A DNA stretch of 7,191 nucleotides, taken from NCBI GenBank assembly GCA_002493085.1, contig DKXQ01000148.1:1-7191 (forward strand). Direction: 5' to 3'. Of this stretch, positions 5,317-7,191 are shown piece by piece; the first letter of the stretch is position 1; the number at the start of each line of letters is the position of its first letter. This DNA comes from Lachnoclostridium sp. UBA7122. Lineage in GTDB: Bacteria > Bacillota > Clostridia > Lachnospirales > Lachnospiraceae. A program made the translations under genes and the position numbers. A model generated the notes under the pieces. The model made no database searches, was not told the DNA's origin, and saw only the letters and a program-made list of their open reading frames with translations.

Positions 5317-7191
5317 TTATTTAAATTTTAAAATATATAATAAAACTATAGCTGGAAACAGCATACATGATATAAAAATACATATATCTATTGCAAAAAA
5401 TATTGTACCAAACCTAATATGCATATTTATACATAAAATGGATTGTGCAATACCAGTTGCAGTTAACGTTGCTATGCCATTTTTCATTCCCTCTTTTGTA
5501 ACCATTTTGTACATTTCTGTATTCCCTATGCCAATTTTATGCATAATTGACAGCTCATTTATCCTGCTTAAAGTATTTGTAAAAACAGTATTAAAATATG
5601 TTAGGATGCCAATTAAAGCTAAAAGCGCTATAAAAAAGTACTGCAGGGCTGTCTGGTTTCTGTCTGAATCTGTATATTCATGCATCTGCTGTCTGGCATT
5701 ATGCAAAAAACATCCATCAAGCTCTTCTATCTGGTTTAAACCTGACATAACATCTGTTTCTTTTTCGTCTTCTGTCCATATATTGATTATCTGGCGTGAT
5801 AATCTGCCAGGAAACAGCCTTGCTGTTTCCCTGTCCACAATAAGCAGGTTAGCTCCTTCGTGTTTCTCTGATAATGTCATTTCTTGTGTTGTCCCTATTA
5901 GTTTTAATGTAACACCTGGTACATTCTTTTTTGAGTCCGCCCCTGCAATCTGTTTACCATATATGGTAAATGTATCTCCTGGTTTTAAATTTAGTGCCTG
6001 TGCTATCTCTTCTTTCATAACTGCGGCATGTTCATCTTTGCTTTCATTATAATCTGGCACCAGTGCCTTTATATTATCCGTTGCTGCAAATATCATATTA
6101 AATAAACACTGCTTTCTGCCATCAATTTCCATATCCATGCCTGTTACAAGTTTATACCCTGGTGCATCCTTGTTTAACTTAGATTTTTCCTCACATAAAA
6201 ATATATCTGTATCATAGTCTATTTCATAACTTTGTATTTGTTTTATCCCCTTGATTTCTTTTACCTTGTCTAGTGCACTGTCTGGTATGGCAGACACTGT
6301 GCCCTCCAGTATGCCTTCTGTTATGCTCCCGGTCTCTACCTGTAAATCACCAGGCACAAAAGCGTGGACATAAATAATACCGCTTTCACTTTTATTATCC
6401 TGGACACTTATCCAGCTTGTTAAAATTGCTGACAAAGATAATATCATTAGCGCAAGGACAATCTTTCTTATATTTTTCCTTCTGTTTTTCATAACGTTTA
6501 CAGGTGCAGCCATCCTTAACTGTAACACTGCTGTTATAATGCCTGGGATAAGAACCATCACAATCATGGCCGCTGTATTTTTTATGCTATGAAATGACAT
6601 GCCAGATGTAACAAAAGCACCCGCTTCATAATGGCTGATAAAAGGCTTCATTATTTCAACATATATTATTTTATTTAATAAAAATCCAGCCACAATTCCT
6701 GTTACAAATCCTGTAAAAGCCAGAATTAAAAACTCTGTTCCTGTAATTTTCAGCAAATCTGCTGCATTAAATCCAATTTTTCTTAAATTGGAAAAATCTC
6801 TCTTTTTAGTAAAGAAACGGCTATAAAAAATGTTGTACACTACCATCGCACACACAAGCCATACAATAAAATTCATAGCCCTGTTTTGCTTTTTTAAGTT
6901 TCCATCATCACTTACAGCTTCTGAAAGCATCATATTCTGCCTTACAATAACAGTCTCCAGTTTTTCCTTGTCATACCCTAAATATTTATTCAGCCTGTCA
7001 ATACTTCCCGGAATATCTTTTTCACTTTTAAATCTGGCAACAACGTTTACCATTACGCTGTTTTTTGTTATAACGGAATCTGCCAGCTTCTTTGAAACAT
7101 ATCCGCTCCTCCTGTCAAGAAATCCTGTCTGGTCTTCAATTACCCCTGCAACAACCAGTTGAAGTTTATTTATTTTCCAAGCGCAGGGTAA
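5317..7191 (-). CDS. ABC transporter permease, double FtsX type (permease A), 5' end outside window
   Basis: The frame stays open to the right edge, so the true start lies beyond it; 624 residues plus the stop are visible. The ATG at 7053 is internal, because the 46 codons before it read as the end of an extracellular domain (INKLQLVVAGVIEDQTG). Counting from the edge, residues 1-105 close extracellular domain 1. TM segments follow at about 107-127, 154-175, 205-225 and 241-261. Extracellular domain 2 spans about 263-511, and TMs follow at 515-537, 572-590 and 597-621. FtsX coupling segments are RDFSNLRKIG (131-140) and INELSIMHKIG (544-554). The missing part should hold TM1 and most of domain 1. 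It shares architecture with permease B but little obvious sequence, so the two are old paralogues or separate recruits. It is the first gene seen of the ABC operon; the operon promoter and any regulator are off the window. Confidence 0.93.
   Translation of the reverse strand, partial: LPCAWKINKLQLVVAGVIEDQTGFLDRRSGYVSKKLADSVITKNSVMVNVVARFKSEKDIPGSIDRLNKYLGYDKEKLETVIVRQNMMLSEAVSDDGNLKKQNRAMNFIVWLVCAMVVYNIFYSRFFTKKRDFSNLRKIGFNAADLLKITGTEFLILAFTGFVTGIVAGFLLNKIIYVEIMKPFISHYEAGAFVTSGMSFHSIKNTAAMIVMVLIPGIITAVLQLRMAAPVNVMKNRRKNIRKIVLALMILSLSAILTSWISVQDNKSESGIIYVHAFVPGDLQVETGSITEGILEGTVSAIPDSALDKVKEIKGIKQIQSYEIDYDTDIFLCEEKSKLNKDAPGYKLVTGMDMEIDGRKQCLFNMIFAATDNIKALVPDYNESKDEHAAVMKEEIAQALNLKPGDTFTIYGKQIAGADSKKNVPGVTLKLIGTTQEMTLSEKHEGANLLIVDRETARLFPGRLSRQIINIWTEDEKETDVMSGLNQIEELDGCFLHNARQQMHEYTDSDRNQTALQYFFIALLALIGILTYFNTVFTNTLSRINELSIMHKIGIGNTEMYKMVTKEGMKNGIATLTATGIAQSILCINMHIRFGTIFFAIDICIFISCMLFPAIVLLYILKFK

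Noticed and set aside
5438..6052. Plus-strand open frame of 204 codons opposite permease A
   Set aside because: It is antisense to a conserved membrane protein and has no recognisable motif.

Overview
The window looks like a piece of a low-GC, Gram-positive Clostridia chromosome, most plausibly a motile member of the Lachnospiraceae. That placement is an inference. It rests on AT-rich DNA, strong AAAGGAG-type ribosome binding sites, long FtsX-type permeases of the Firmicutes style, and a protein resembling the C-terminal part of the flagellar cap protein FliD. No mobile element, CRISPR array, tRNA or rRNA is visible.

All five genes are on the minus strand, so transcription runs from high to low coordinates. 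First comes a three-gene ABC exporter operon: a large FtsX-type permease cut off by the right edge (7191 to 5317), a complete MacB/LolD-type ATPase (5272 to 4610), and a second large FtsX-type permease (4586 to 1920). The gaps are 44 and 23 bases, each holding only a ribosome binding site. The ATPase has all its catalytic motifs. Each permease appears to carry two FtsX modules, so the operon encodes two apparently complete transmembrane partners for one ATPase. The substrate cannot be read from the sequence; peptide or lipid export, or resistance to a cell-envelope antimicrobial, is usual for this class.

A 125-base gap (1795-1919) follows. It has no obvious terminator but contains a good match to a flagellar sigma-28/sigma-D promoter (TAAA-N15-TTCGATAT), pointing into a 260-residue gene. 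That protein has a FliD C-terminal-like core, lacks the usual FliD termini, and ends in a tyrosine-marked octapeptide repeat. A strong rho-independent terminator (941-990) closes this unit. Next is rsmE (907 to 170), encoding the 16S rRNA m3U1498 methyltransferase, probably from its own promoter.

The left end (1-169) has no convincing gene. It holds a well-formed plus-strand sigma-A promoter candidate (90-118) embedded in small repeats and facing the 3' end of rsmE. It could give an antisense transcript.

The most interesting points are the FliD-like module with its matching sigma-28 promoter and octad repeat, the two-double-permease ABC layout, and the promoter facing rsmE. Nothing here proves a wholly new system.
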